DNA of 64,000 nucleotides from Bacteroidota bacterium (lineage in GTDB: Bacteria > Chloroflexota > Anaerolineae > Aggregatilineales > Phototrophicaceae). Position 1 is the stretch's first letter. Each line of letters opens with the position of its first letter. The stretch covers positions 1-64,000 of the forward strand of contig JAPUDW010000219.1 of the NCBI GenBank assembly GCA_027492915.1, given 5' to 3'. Below the pieces are notes generated by a model, which made no database searches, had not been told where the DNA came from, and was given only the letters and a program-made list of their open reading frames with translations. Below, piece by piece: positions 18,519 through 27,990 of this stretch. The translations under genes were made by a program, and so were the position numbers.

Positions 18519-18911
18519 ATGATGCCCATTCTTGTTGACTGGAAAAACACCGAAAAAAACGTACTGCTGCTTACATTCCCGCCACGCTGGAGTTGGAACG
18601 AATTTAGAGAAGCAACTGAACTTACCGCCGCCTTCTTAGCCAAAGTTCAGCATACCACTGATATTATCCTCGACCTCAAAAATAGCACTGTTCCTATTTC
18701 GGGTTCGCCTTTTGAAGCCGGCAATGCCTTCTTCAAATCGATGCCTGCTAATCGCGGTGTGATTATTATCGTTACCAACACATTCATTCGCTCATTGGCG
18801 TCTATCTTCAAAACCATCGACCGCGAATTCGGCGCCTTACTCTACCCGGTCGACTCGCTTGATGAAGCGTTGAGCGTAGCGGCAGCGCAACAATCACGAC
18901 GTCCAAGCTAA
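18519..18911 (+). CDS. STAS/SpoIIAA-like protein
   Basis: 130 aa starting at ATGATG after GAGG. Alternating strands and helices as in STAS-like proteins: VDWKNTEKNVLLLTFPPRWSWNEFREA, TDIILDLKNSTVPISG, RGVIIIVTNTFIRSLASIFKTI, then a C-terminal 'SLDEALSVAAA' helix. The gene at 61432 has the same layout with a similar ending, so they are probably distant paralogs. No phosphorylatable Ser motif was identified. Likely cytoplasmic and regulatory, but the role is unknown. Confidence 0.65.
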   Translation: MMPILVDWKNTEKNVLLLTFPPRWSWNEFREATELTAAFLAKVQHTTDIILDLKNSTVPISGSPFEAGNAFFKSMPANRGVIIIVTNTFIRSLASIFKTIDREFGALLYPVDSLDEALSVAAAQQSRRPS

Positions 18912-20395
18912 CGCTGCTTCGTTTTAGCAGGTTGCATACTCACTGCTCTAAACGCGGCTAATGTCCGTTCCCGCGCTACCAACCGGTCAACAAGCGGTGC
19001 CGGATACTGCTTGGGGGGTGCCGACATCTTCCACGGTTCATGGATATATTGCGCTGGCACATCGGTGAGTTCGGGCAACCAGCGGCGGATATATGCACCC
19101 TGCGGATCGAACTTCTTAGCCTGTGCTGTTGGGTTAAAAATGCGGAAGTAAGGCTGTGCATCCGTACCTGTCCCTGCCGACCACTGCCAGCCGCCGTTAT
19201 TCGCGGCAGGGTCGCCGTCAATCAGCCAATCCATAAAGTGACGTTCACCTTCGCGCCAGTCAATCAGCAAGTCCTTCGTCAAAAAGCTGGCGACGATCAT
19301 CCGTGCGCGGTTTGGCATCCAACCCATCACCTGTAGCTGGCGCATCGCCGCATCCACCACCGGAAAACCAGTCATTCCTGACTTCCACGCCGCCAGATCA
19401 TTCGCCTCATAGCGCCATTCCAGATTGTCGTACTGCTGGCGAAAACAGCCTTTCGCCACATACGGGAAATGATGCAAGATATGCATATAAAATTCGCGCC
19501 ACACCAGTTCACTAACCCATGTTTCAACTGATTCTCGCTGGTTGACTTTTTTAGTCGCGGTGGATGCTTCCTGCGCGCCCCAATAGGCTTGACGAGGAGA
19601 GAGCATACCGAACCGTAAATAAGGTGACAGGAAGGACGAACCCATATACGTATCGTCTTTTTTGAGTGCGGCTAACTCGTTACGGCCTTCTGAATAACGG
19701 TAAACGCGCTGCTTGAGGAAATCGTCGAGCCGTTTACCTGCCTCTCTTTCGCTGGCAGTTGGCACATCAACCGTCGCGGGGTGCCCTAGATCAGCCAGTG
19801 ACGGTACACGTTCCAAGGGTAATGACCATTTTCGCTTATTGTTGTCATCAATGGTAAATGTAGATACGACCTCTGCGGTCACAAAATTCCCTTTCCTTAC
19901 CGCTGATACTGTCTCAGGAATGGGGAATGTCAACCATTTACGCTTGAAAGGTGTAAATACCGTATAAGGATCACCATTCGCTTTGAGAACCGAACCGGGC
20001 GGCAGGAGCAATGCATCGTCATATGCATGAACTGCTATCGTGAGTTCTTGCTCAAGGACCTCGTCCCGTTGGCGTGCAAAGGGCGTATAGTCACGGTTAT
20101 AGTAGAGTGCCGTCGCTTCCGTCACTGCAATCAACCCCGGTAAGATGTAGTGCGGGCTGCCGTATCCTATCCATAAACGGCTTCCTTTCTTTTGGAGTTC
20201 AGCGTCTAGCGACTCTAGCGCTTGGAGCATGAAGGCTAACCGTGGCAAACTAACACGCTTACTCTCGACTATCTTTGGGTCAAAAATAAATATCGGTAGG
20301 ATGGGCGAATCGGATTTCGACGCAGCCAACAGTGCAAAGTTATCTTGCAAGCGTAAATCACGGCGGAACCAGTGGATCACAGGCGAGTGTGGCAT
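18908..20395 (-). CDS. phr: Deoxyribodipyrimidine photolyase
   Basis: 495 aa, the usual class I length. N-terminal antenna domain (VIHWFRRDLRLQDNFAL), then the FAD-binding helical domain with SYLSPYLRFG-like FLSPYLRFGMLS, WVSELVWREFYMHILHHFP, GFPVVDAAMRQL, WMPNRARMIVASFLTKDLLIDWR and the DGDPAANNGGWQWSAGTGTDAQPYFRIFNP signature. It repairs cyclobutane pyrimidine dimers using light. Convergent with the STAS-like gene (4-nt overlap of the 3' ends). It could be part of a B12/light regulon given the CarH-like regulator at 5678, but that link is inference. Confidence 0.96.
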   Translation of the reverse strand: MPHSPVIHWFRRDLRLQDNFALLAASKSDSPILPIFIFDPKIVESKRVSLPRLAFMLQALESLDAELQKKGSRLWIGYGSPHYILPGLIAVTEATALYYNRDYTPFARQRDEVLEQELTIAVHAYDDALLLPPGSVLKANGDPYTVFTPFKRKWLTFPIPETVSAVRKGNFVTAEVVSTFTIDDNNKRKWSLPLERVPSLADLGHPATVDVPTASEREAGKRLDDFLKQRVYRYSEGRNELAALKKDDTYMGSSFLSPYLRFGMLSPRQAYWGAQEASTATKKVNQRESVETWVSELVWREFYMHILHHFPYVAKGCFRQQYDNLEWRYEANDLAAWKSGMTGFPVVDAAMRQLQVMGWMPNRARMIVASFLTKDLLIDWREGERHFMDWLIDGDPAANNGGWQWSAGTGTDAQPYFRIFNPTAQAKKFDPQGAYIRRWLPELTDVPAQYIHEPWKMSAPPKQYPAPLVDRLVARERTLAAFRAVSMQPAKTKQR

Positions 20396-20495
20396 AAGTT
20401 AGTCCGGTTTGATTACAGTAAATCTGATTAAATATGAAAGCGGATTTCTCCGCTTTCATATTTATATAGGCGATTGCTTAATGCAAGATGTGAGG

Positions 20496-21479
20496 TTAAC
20501 CGCTCAAACTTGTCCAATCGAATGTGCTTCGATTTTCGCGTGAATACGGCAGTGTCATGGCGCGGCTGTTATTCCGCGTATTCCACACAACAGTTACCAA
20601 GCCATTCCCTTCGTCAATATTAGCGGCAATATAATTGCAATTTGGCGACCAGCCAATAAGATCATACTGTTTCAGGACTAAATTCGATTCGATAACATCT
20701 ACAAGTTCGCTCGTAATGTAACTTTTCAAGACCAACCGCTGGTTATAGGTTTGGTACTGAACTTTCGGCGTACAGCCGTACGGTGAAGCCATTTGTTCAC
20801 GTAGTACATTAGCTTCATGAGCAGGTAATGGTTCGCCTTTGTTATTCCAAAAATCAATAGGCTGACCACTACTTAAATCAATGATGGCAAAATTATCATC
20901 GGTCAACATCATATGCAGTTGATTAAGTTCGGGATGCCAATAAAGGACTTCGTATCCATCGAGATCGCCACGGCAACCAACGACAGAAATACTACAATCG
21001 GAAATGATTTTATTGGTCAGGCGTACACGGTTGGCATCGCCTAAACGCAGTAAATCAACCCATTCGCGCCCACTGACCACGGCATAATTGCTATCGCCAC
21101 TCCAACTCACTTTATGAGCATCAATATATGCATTCTCGAAAACGATCACACGGCTGACAGGATTCGATTCCAAATCCCACACGATTGTGTTAAATAGATC
21201 ACCGGTGGTTCTCACCCCGCCAACCAAGTAGCGGCAATTTGGCGAGTAGTTCACATCTTTATATTCACCTGTAATAAGCCCATCTTCTATAACCGTCACC
21301 ACTTCTCGCTTATCGTTCATCATGACAAGCGACTGATTGCGTCTTTGATAAACTGTGTGCAAACCATCAGGCCGTATTCCAGTCGTACATCCATCAGCCG
21401 CGAATGTTGATTGGTTGGGTAAGACCAAATGTAATGACCCAACTAAAGTCAATAAAATTGCCAAGAAACGTTTCATCAT
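20496..21479 (-). CDS. Exported beta-propeller-like hypothetical protein
   Basis: About 327 aa from the ATG at 21479, with GAGG six nt upstream; earlier TTG/ATG codons add a few residues. A signal peptide (FLAILLTLVGSLHLVLP) is followed by WD40/TolB-like strands: NYSPNCRYLVGG, IVWDLESNPVSRV, VSWSGDSNYAVVSG, IIDLSSGQPI and GWSPNCNYIAANI...VVWNTRNNSRAM. The repeated 'SPNCxY' and 'xVWD/N' phrases mark propeller blades. Function unknown. Confidence 0.75.
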   Translation of the reverse strand: MMKRFLAILLTLVGSLHLVLPNQSTFAADGCTTGIRPDGLHTVYQRRNQSLVMMNDKREVVTVIEDGLITGEYKDVNYSPNCRYLVGGVRTTGDLFNTIVWDLESNPVSRVIVFENAYIDAHKVSWSGDSNYAVVSGREWVDLLRLGDANRVRLTNKIISDCSISVVGCRGDLDGYEVLYWHPELNQLHMMLTDDNFAIIDLSSGQPIDFWNNKGEPLPAHEANVLREQMASPYGCTPKVQYQTYNQRLVLKSYITSELVDVIESNLVLKQYDLIGWSPNCNYIAANIDEGNGLVTVVWNTRNNSRAMTLPYSRENRSTFDWTSLSG

Positions 21480-21661
21480 CGTCATCCTCGTGAACAAAAC
21501 AAAGTAGGTTTCTTGACTATCGCACGAGGGGGTGTTTAGACACTCAACGGAAGACTATCGAGCGCCCAACGCCTCATATACGCCCGTAAACGATTCGCAT
21601 ACGATGGCTTATGAATTTTGATTACCGCTATAATGGAGGGGATAGCAACGAGGAACAGCAC

Positions 21662-22255
21662 ATGTCATCTCTACCTAAACAGCGTTATACAGAGGAAGAA
21701 TATCTCGCGTTCGAACGCGCCAGTACCGAGAAGCACGAACTCATCGACGGTGAAATTGTCGCGATGACGGGAGCAAGTGAACACCACAATTTGATTACGA
21801 CAAGTACGTTAAGCAGTCTTTTCGTTCAATTGCACAAAAAGACCTGTAAAGTCTATCCAAGCGATATGCGAGTACGTGTATCACGTCGTCAATATACCTA
21901 CCCCGATATTACGGTTTTGTGTGGCGCGAGTGTTTTAGCTGATGATGACTATCATGACACACTTTTAAATCCAACCATCATCATTGAGGTTTTATCTCCA
22001 TCAACCGAAGCCTATGATCGTGGCTCAAAATTTACCCTGTATCGGAATTTGCCTTCTTTACAGGAATACATTCTGATTTCGCAAGATCATATTCAGATTG
22101 AGCGTTATGTACGTCAGCCGGATCAGCAATGGCTGCTATCCGAGATTAAGATTTTAGACGGTGTCATGGAACTTACGAACATTGGCTGTACTTTGTCGGC
22201 TGCTGATGTGTATGAACAAATCACTTTTGATAACGTAATCGACGATGAAAATTAA
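21662..22255 (+). CDS. Uma2 family endonuclease-like protein (DUF820)
   Basis: 197 aa from the ATG at 21662, chosen because GAGGA lies 8 nt upstream (an in-frame ATG at 21611 lacks one). PD-(D/E)xK-like fold: RYTEEEYLAFERASTEKHELIDGEI, YPDITVLCG and the IEVLSPSTEAYDRGSKFTLYRNLPSLQEYILIS core, in which the Asp and Glu of the predicted active site are kept. The family is expanded in cyanobacteria and Chloroflexota and is often near mobile DNA. Actual activity is unknown. It overlaps the next gene by 11 nt. Confidence 0.9.
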   Translation: MSSLPKQRYTEEEYLAFERASTEKHELIDGEIVAMTGASEHHNLITTSTLSSLFVQLHKKTCKVYPSDMRVRVSRRQYTYPDITVLCGASVLADDDYHDTLLNPTIIIEVLSPSTEAYDRGSKFTLYRNLPSLQEYILISQDHIQIERYVRQPDQQWLLSEIKILDGVMELTNIGCTLSAADVYEQITFDNVIDDEN

Positions 22256-22955
22256 CCCTATGCGCTTCATTACTGCCCTTCTACTTCTACTCCTGCTCAC
22301 CCTTAGCCCACTCGCCGCACAGGATGCCGCGCCATCATCTGCCAGTGGTGTGGATGTCGAAATTACGGCAGCCGACGGCAAGGTGCTTTATGGCAGCTAC
22401 TTCGCGGTAGATGGTGATGCCAAAGCCGTCATCCTATTGCACGAGTTATATACTAACCGCAGCAGTTGGACGCCGCTGGTGCAACCGTTGCTCGACAGCG
22501 GCTTCAAAGTGCTGGCTGTTGATTTACGCGGCTACGGGAAAACCAAAGGCAAGATCAACTGGAAAACCGCACAGCAAGATACTGTGGCGTGGGCGGATTG
22601 GCTGAAAACCCAATCGGGCGTGCAGTCGATTGAAACGGTCGGGTCGAGCATGGGCGCTAACCTCGCACTTAACGGCTGCGCGGCCATTAGCGGCTGTTTA
22701 GGCGCAGTCGCCCTTTCACCGGGGCTAAACTATTTTGGTGTATCAACGACCGATGCAGTGCAGGAGGGCTTTCCCACACTCATCATTTATGCCGACCGCG
22801 ACACCTACCCCAAAGATGATGTACCTAAAATGAAAGAACTCGGTGGCGACGCGATTGAACTGCTGGTCTATACCGGTCGTACCCACGGCGTTGGCTTATT
22901 CAAAGACCATGAAGAACTGGCAGGAACTATTGTCAGTTGGCTGGCAGCAAGGTAA
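22245..22955 (+). CDS. Exported alpha/beta hydrolase
   Basis: 236 aa from the ATG at 22245 (an ATG at 22260 is also possible). A signal peptide (FITALLLLLLLTLSPLAAQ) is followed by a hydrolase fold: AVILLHELYTN (oxyanion region), VDLRGYG, the nucleophile elbow VGSSMGANLAL (G-x-S-x-G), the acid loop YADRDTYPKDD and the catalytic His in TGRTHGVGLF. Dienelactone-hydrolase-like or esterase-like. The start lies within the Uma2 stop region, so translation may be coupled. Substrate unknown. Confidence 0.87.
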   Translation: MKINPMRFITALLLLLLLTLSPLAAQDAAPSSASGVDVEITAADGKVLYGSYFAVDGDAKAVILLHELYTNRSSWTPLVQPLLDSGFKVLAVDLRGYGKTKGKINWKTAQQDTVAWADWLKTQSGVQSIETVGSSMGANLALNGCAAISGCLGAVALSPGLNYFGVSTTDAVQEGFPTLIIYADRDTYPKDDVPKMKELGGDAIELLVYTGRTHGVGLFKDHEELAGTIVSWLAAR

Positions 22956-23044
22956 ATCCTATGACCTACTATTCGAAACAGCCTCGACACCACCGGTTTT
23001 GTGACAACTGATCCTGACCTCTTTAGGCGTTTGTCATAAATTTC

Positions 23045-23073
23045 TTGACAACCCAATTAGAAATATTTATAAT
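23045..23073 (+). promoter_or_regulatory. Near-ideal sigma70 promoter of the sugar operon
   Basis: TTGACA (23045-23050), a 17-nt spacer and TATAAT (23068-23073): consensus at both hexamers. Transcription would start near 23080, just before the LacI-type operator and 45 nt ahead of the lacI-family start codon. Confidence 0.8.
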
Positions 23074-23085
23074 AACTGAAAATTA

Positions 23086-23099
23086 TGGAAACGTTTCCA
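23086..23099. promoter_or_regulatory. LacI-family operator TGGAAACGTTTCCA
   Basis: A perfect 14-bp palindrome with the central CG typical of LacI/GalR/CcpA-family sites. It covers the predicted start of transcription, so binding would block the promoter. The regulator encoded directly downstream is the obvious ligand. Confidence 0.85.
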
Positions 23100-23124
23100 A
23101 TAGATTTTATTACGTGATCTAAAA

Positions 23125-24174
23125 GTGTCTAATCCTACAATTCGTGATGTCGCCCAAAAAGCAGGTGTTGGCATTGGAACTGTTTCCCGTGTGCTGAATA
23201 ACAGTCCGCTCGTCAATCCCACCACACGACAGCGCGTGCTCGAAGCGATTGCTGAATTAGGCTTCCGGCCTAACAGCCTCGCACGTCAGCTCCCGCGAAA
23301 GCAGCGTATTCATAACATCGGCGTGATCACACAGCCCTTTTTCAGTTACCGTTCTTTTGCCGAACGGCTGCGTGGTGTTCAAAGTGGCTTGAACGAAAGT
23401 CAGCATGATTATGAATTGGTGCTTTACAGTATTAGTTCCATACCTCACTACCACGAACGGCTGTCTTACATCGCGCAATCCGGCAGTGTCGAAGCACTGG
23501 TCATTATTGATCTTGAACTGTCTGCGGAGCAGAAGCAGATGTTGAGCGGGGCTAAGATACCCTTCGCCGGTATCAACCATCTGCAAAATCAGGATTGGCC
23601 CTGTGTCGGCAGCAGCAACGTATATGGGGCGCGGGTTGCCACCCAGCATTTGGTGGATTTGGGGCATACCGATATAGCTTATATCGGGGATGATTTCTTC
23701 GACCCGTTCGGTTTCTTGACCAGTCACGAACGCTATCAAGGTTACTGCGAAGTGATGAATGAACATAGTATAGCCATAAACAAAGATTACTTTGCTGTCG
23801 GCCAGCACGATTACAACGTTGCTCGCCGCTTATGTCTTGACATGCTCCTATTACCCTCCCCCCCCACAGCCATTTTTGCCATGTCGGATATACAAGCTCT
23901 TGGCAGTTTAGCTGCTTGCCGTGAAATGGGTTTCCGCGTGCCGGAAGACATTTCGATCATCGGTTATGACGACCTCGAAATGAGTTATCACACGGAGCTA
24001 ACTACTGTCCGGCAGCATCTTGAACTCAGCGGGCGCATTACGATCAACTATTTGTTGCAGCATTTGAAAGGCGAAATGGAACCGCCAGCCCCGCTGCCCT
24101 TACCTGAGGTGATTACGCGGCGAACGACGGGTGTACCTCGCCGTATAGCCGTTAAAGCTGCGAGTCGCAATTAA
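23125..24174 (+). CDS. LacI family transcriptional regulator
   Basis: 349 aa from a GTG. Residues 1-60 hold the LacI helix-turn-helix and hinge (TIRDVAQKAGVGIGTVSRVLNNSPLVNPTTRQRVLEAIAELG, then RPNSLARQL). The periplasmic-binding-like effector domain follows (HNIGVIT, GVQSGLNES, GSSNVYGARVATQHLVDLGH, AIFAMSDIQALG, ISIIGYDD). It is first in an operon with a sugar ABC transporter and has a matching operator under its own promoter. It therefore probably represses itself and the transporter until a sugar, perhaps an alpha-glucoside, binds. Confidence 0.95.
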   Translation: MSNPTIRDVAQKAGVGIGTVSRVLNNSPLVNPTTRQRVLEAIAELGFRPNSLARQLPRKQRIHNIGVITQPFFSYRSFAERLRGVQSGLNESQHDYELVLYSISSIPHYHERLSYIAQSGSVEALVIIDLELSAEQKQMLSGAKIPFAGINHLQNQDWPCVGSSNVYGARVATQHLVDLGHTDIAYIGDDFFDPFGFLTSHERYQGYCEVMNEHSIAINKDYFAVGQHDYNVARRLCLDMLLLPSPPTAIFAMSDIQALGSLAACREMGFRVPEDISIIGYDDLEMSYHTELTTVRQHLELSGRITINYLLQHLKGEMEPPAPLPLPEVITRRTTGVPRRIAVKAASRN

Positions 24175-24203
24175 AGTATATGTATAGAGGAGTACTTAAG
24201 ATT

Positions 24204-25565
24204 ATGAAGAAGTTTAGTATCGTGATGTGTCTCGCGCTCGTGCTGTCCCTCGGCACCAGCGTGATGGCACAAGATACGCCTCCCGGCTGTCCTGAAGGAC
24301 TATGGACTCTGTGGAGCGCTGAACTTGAATCGGCTTGCAAGGGCGAACTCGCTGGCACCGTCGTAACGATGGCTGGCCCCTTCGTCGATGCTGACGAAAT
24401 CAAGTGGAACAATACCATTGCCGAGTTCGAAAGCTGGACAGGCATCGATATTCAGTATACCGGCTCGAAGGAATTCGAAGCGGCCATCCGTGCCTCGGTC
24501 GAAGCTAACGCCGCACCGGATATTGTGGACTTCCCGCAACCCGGTCTGCTGCGTGACATGGTTCTCGCCGGCAAGGTCATCGACATTAACACCTTTATGA
24601 ATGCTGACTGGCTGAAAGAGAACTACAAACAAAGCTGGCTGGACATGGCGACAATCGCCGGTTCAGATGGCGAAACGATTATGGCCGGTGTTTGGGGGAA
24701 GAACTTTGGCAAGAGCCAAGTCTTCTATCCGAAGGCTGCTTGGGAAGCCGCCGGTTATGCCATCCCCACCACCTGGGACGAACTGATTGCTCTGTCAGAC
24801 CAAATCGTCGCTGATGGTGCTGCGCCCTGGTGCGTTGGTATCGAGTCGGGTGCCGCCACTGGCTGGACTGCGACCGACTGGATGGAAGAAATCATGCTGC
24901 GCACCACCTCGCTGGAAAACTACGACAATTGGTCGTTCCCGGCGGATGCTGCCAACCGCCTGCCCTTCGACTCTCCTGAAGTGAAACATGCAGCAGAAGT
25001 ATTGGGCGATCTCTGGTTCAAGGAAGGCTACGTCTATGGTGGCCGCGAATCGATTGCTGGTACCTACTTCGGTGATGCTCCCAGCCCGATGTTTACCGAC
25101 CCGCCGGAATGCTATATGCACAAGCAGGGTAACTTCATCACCAGCTTCTTCCCGGAAAGCGTGACCACTGACGGCTTCGACTTCTTCTACCTGCCGCCAA
25201 TTGACCCCGCATATGGCAAGCCTTACCTCGTGTCTGGCGACATCTATTCGATGTTCAACGACCGCCCCGAAGTCCGTGCCGTCATGGATTTCTTCAGCCG
25301 TGGTGAATCGATGAAGAATTGGCTGGGTGTCGGTGGTGCTTTGTCGCCGCATAACGACGCGAAGCTCGAATGGTACACCAATGAAATTGAACGTAAGGTC
25401 GCTCAGTTCATTTCGGAAGCCGACAGCGTACGCTTCGACGGTTCCGACTTGATGCCGGGTGCCGTTGGTGCCGGTTCGTTCTGGAAGGGTATGACTGACT
25501 GGGTGAGCGGTACCGCTGACCTCGACACCGTACTCCCGGAAATCGACGCAGCGTGGCCTAAGTAA
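24204..25565 (+). CDS. Sugar ABC transporter substrate-binding protein (alpha-glucoside type)
   Basis: 454 aa from the ATG at 24204; a GAGGAG lies 12 nt upstream. Signal peptide MKKFSIVMCLALVLSLGTSVMAQ. A family 1 extracellular solute-binding fold: GTVVTMAGPFVDADEIKWNNTIAEFE, AAPDIVDFPQPGLLRDMV, IPTTWDELIALSDQIVADG and FFYLPPIDPAYGKPYLVSGD. The sequence style resembles AglE of alpha-glucoside systems. Two permease genes follow after a hairpin. No ATPase gene is nearby, so a shared MsmK/UgpC-type ATPase must be encoded elsewhere. Confidence 0.92.
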   Translation: MKKFSIVMCLALVLSLGTSVMAQDTPPGCPEGLWTLWSAELESACKGELAGTVVTMAGPFVDADEIKWNNTIAEFESWTGIDIQYTGSKEFEAAIRASVEANAAPDIVDFPQPGLLRDMVLAGKVIDINTFMNADWLKENYKQSWLDMATIAGSDGETIMAGVWGKNFGKSQVFYPKAAWEAAGYAIPTTWDELIALSDQIVADGAAPWCVGIESGAATGWTATDWMEEIMLRTTSLENYDNWSFPADAANRLPFDSPEVKHAAEVLGDLWFKEGYVYGGRESIAGTYFGDAPSPMFTDPPECYMHKQGNFITSFFPESVTTDGFDFFYLPPIDPAYGKPYLVSGDIYSMFNDRPEVRAVMDFFSRGESMKNWLGVGGALSPHNDAKLEWYTNEIERKVAQFISEADSVRFDGSDLMPGAVGAGSFWKGMTDWVSGTADLDTVLPEIDAAWPK

Positions 25566-25600
25566 TCGTCAGTTTGCGCCGTTAGTAGAATATTCACTTT

Positions 25601-25641
25601 AAGAGAGGCAGGAGTTAGCCTTTAGGCTCCCTGCCTCTCTT
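25601..25641 (+). terminator. Intercistronic hairpin between binding protein and permease
   Basis: AAGAGAGGCAG (25601-25611) pairs perfectly with CTGCCTCTCTT (25631-25641), with an inner AGCCT/AGGCT stem. It is followed by CAAAAAA rather than a long U-tract. It is likely a partial terminator or RNA-stabilising stem that raises binding-protein output relative to permeases. Confidence 0.75.
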
Positions 25642-25716
25642 CAAAAAACTCAAGCGCATCGGTCGAATAGAGTCCCACGGGTTCATATTTAAATTAGACT
25701 TGTAAGGAACTTATTT

Positions 25717-26820
25717 ATGGAACAGACAACAGCATATTCAGCCACCGGAAGTGGTTCTTCCGGGATGTCGCTTGGGCGTATAGCAATCGGACTGGCTGGC
25801 TTGGCCGTCACGCTTGCCCTTCTCGTTGCAGGCTTCGTCTTTCTACGGGATAGTGATGCACCCCGTTTGATCATCGCCGTGGTCGCAATCGTCTGGGGGG
25901 TCGGTGGTGTAGCCGCGCTTTTCACGGTGGCGAACTACCTCGTTGAATCCCTCTCTAGCAAATGGACAGCCATCATTCAGCCCTATATTTTCGTCGGCCC
26001 TGCTGTTCTCTTACTGATATGGTATCTTGCCGCACCTACGCTGCGAACCTTTTCCCTTAGCCTTTACACCACTCGTGGCGGGGTATCAACCTTTGCGGGT
26101 CTTGATAATTACGCCGCCATTATCAACGAACGTATCATGCGTGAAGCATTGGTAAATAACGTCGTTTGGCTTGTCGTTGGAACATCACTCACCGTTGGCT
26201 TAGGCTTGCTCATAGCCATTTTAGCGGATCGCAGCAGTTTCGAACGGATTGCGAAGTCGGCCATTTTCATGCCGATGGCAATCTCGATGGTTGGCGCGGG
26301 TGTCATCTGGAAGTTTGTATTTGACGTCAACCCCAACGTCGGCCTCCTGAATGCGGTCGTCACAGGTCTCGGTGGACAGCCTCAGGACTGGCTTCGGCAG
26401 TTACAGCCCTACAACAACCTCTTTTTAATTATGGTCATGGTTTGGCTGCAAACGGGTTTCGCGATGGTATTGATTTCTGCGGCCATCAAGGGCATCTCCG
26501 AAGACCTTTTGGAAGCTGCGCGTGTAGACGGGGCAAATGAATTCACGATTTTCTTTCGTATCATCATCCCTAGCATCATGGGGACACTCATCACTGTTAC
26601 AACCACCACGATTATTTTCACCCTCAAGGTGTTCGACATTGTGATGGTGATGACCGGCGGACAGTTCGGTACGGAAGTGATCGGCGTTCGCTTTTACAAA
26701 GAAATGTTCACGGCAGGTAATCAAGGTTACGGCTCGGCAATCGCAATCGTCCTGCTGATCGCCGTTACGCCGGTGATTATTTATAACCTACGCGCATTCA
26801 GCAAACGCGAAACGTTCTAG
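25717..26820 (+). CDS. Sugar ABC transporter permease (MalF/AglF type)
   Basis: 367 aa. Two extra N-terminal helices (residues 18-70) precede the six-helix permease core. The EAA loop that docks the ATPase is EDLLEAARVDGANEFTIFFRIIIP at about residue 264. GGQFGTEVIGVRFYKEMF is also typical of the family. It forms the inner-membrane channel with the next gene, 15 nt downstream. Confidence 0.93.
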   Translation: MEQTTAYSATGSGSSGMSLGRIAIGLAGLAVTLALLVAGFVFLRDSDAPRLIIAVVAIVWGVGGVAALFTVANYLVESLSSKWTAIIQPYIFVGPAVLLLIWYLAAPTLRTFSLSLYTTRGGVSTFAGLDNYAAIINERIMREALVNNVVWLVVGTSLTVGLGLLIAILADRSSFERIAKSAIFMPMAISMVGAGVIWKFVFDVNPNVGLLNAVVTGLGGQPQDWLRQLQPYNNLFLIMVMVWLQTGFAMVLISAAIKGISEDLLEAARVDGANEFTIFFRIIIPSIMGTLITVTTTTIIFTLKVFDIVMVMTGGQFGTEVIGVRFYKEMFTAGNQGYGSAIAIVLLIAVTPVIIYNLRAFSKRETF

Positions 26821-26835
26821 GGGAAGAACCTTATT

Positions 26836-27930
26836 ATGAAAATAACAAAAAAACGCGCTACTCTTTTCATCAACGGTGTCCTGCTGTTTATCGTGGTTCT
26901 GTGGACAATTCCCATTGCTGGTCTGCTGATTTCGTCTATTCGCAACCGCGATGCTATTCGCTCGACCGGCTGGTGGACGATCTTCCCGCATCAAGCACAA
27001 GTCACAGCAGAAGAACGTCCGATCCCAACCGGCCAAGCGTCTGACCAACCCATCACTATCGACGGGGTTACCAAATCCTTCCAAGAATGGAAGGCGGGGG
27101 TCACGATGCCAGATGGCAGCCTGCTGACATGGCAAGGGACAGTACGGGTCGGTAAATTGGTCATTTCCCGGCAGCAGCTTGTGGCGGATACGAACTTTAC
27201 AACCGACAACTACAGCCAAGTATTAGAAGGTAAACCCATCGAAATTAAGAATCCTGATGGTACGGTATCAACGCAACAAGGCGAGAACCTCGTCAACGCC
27301 TTCCTGAATTCGTTGACTGTTGCTATTCCGGCAACCATCATTCCAATTTTGATCGCGGCATTCGCGGCCTACGGTTTTGCGTGGATGAAATTCCCCGGCC
27401 GTCGCTTGATGTTCACGTTGATTGTTGCGCTGCTGGTCGTACCGCTGCAAATCGCACTCGTTCCCATCCTGCGCGATTATGTGAGCCTCGGCCTCAACGG
27501 CACCTTTTTGGGCATCTGGCTGGCGCATACGGGCTTCGGTTTGCCACTGGCCTGTTACCTGCTTTATAACTACATCAGCCAGCTACCCAAAGATATTCTC
27601 GAATCAGCATTCATTGATGGTGCGTCGCACTTCACCATGTTCTTCCGCCTCGTGCTGCCGCTGTCGGTTCCGGCTCTGGCTTCCTTCGCCATCTTCCAAT
27701 TCCTGTGGGTGTGGAACGATTATCTGGTGTCTTTGATCTTCATTGGTTTCGGTAACGGGCAGAACAAAGTCTTGACCATGCGCATTGCCGATCTCGTCGG
27801 TTCACGCGGTCAGGATTGGTTCTTACTTACCGCCGCTGGTTTTGTGTCGATGATTATCCCCCTCATCGTGTTCTTTGCCCTTCAACGCTACTTTGTGCGC
27901 GGCCTCATGGCAGGCTCGGTCAAGGGCTAA
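26836..27930 (+). CDS. Sugar ABC transporter permease (MalG/AglG type)
   Basis: 364 aa. A first helix, a long extracytoplasmic insert (residues about 40-145, containing GWWTIFPHQ and VNAFLNSLTVAIPATIIP), then five helices. The EAA loop is PKDILESAFIDGASHFTMFFRLVLPLSVPAL at about 253. The insert before helix 2 is characteristic of AglG. It ends the operon before a strong terminator. Confidence 0.93.
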   Translation: MKITKKRATLFINGVLLFIVVLWTIPIAGLLISSIRNRDAIRSTGWWTIFPHQAQVTAEERPIPTGQASDQPITIDGVTKSFQEWKAGVTMPDGSLLTWQGTVRVGKLVISRQQLVADTNFTTDNYSQVLEGKPIEIKNPDGTVSTQQGENLVNAFLNSLTVAIPATIIPILIAAFAAYGFAWMKFPGRRLMFTLIVALLVVPLQIALVPILRDYVSLGLNGTFLGIWLAHTGFGLPLACYLLYNYISQLPKDILESAFIDGASHFTMFFRLVLPLSVPALASFAIFQFLWVWNDYLVSLIFIGFGNGQNKVLTMRIADLVGSRGQDWFLLTAAGFVSMIIPLIVFFALQRYFVRGLMAGSVKG

Positions 27931-27952
27931 ACCTCCCCTAACCTCTTAAGGG

Positions 27953-27990
27953 AAAGAGGCGGCGATGTTTAGGCATCGCCGCCTCTTTTT
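27953..27990 (+). terminator. Rho-independent terminator of the sugar operon
   Basis: AAAGAGGCGGCGATG (27953-27967) and CATCGCCGCCTCTTT (27974-27988) form a 15-bp perfect stem with a 6-nt loop, followed by a T-run to 27991. Confidence 0.95.
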
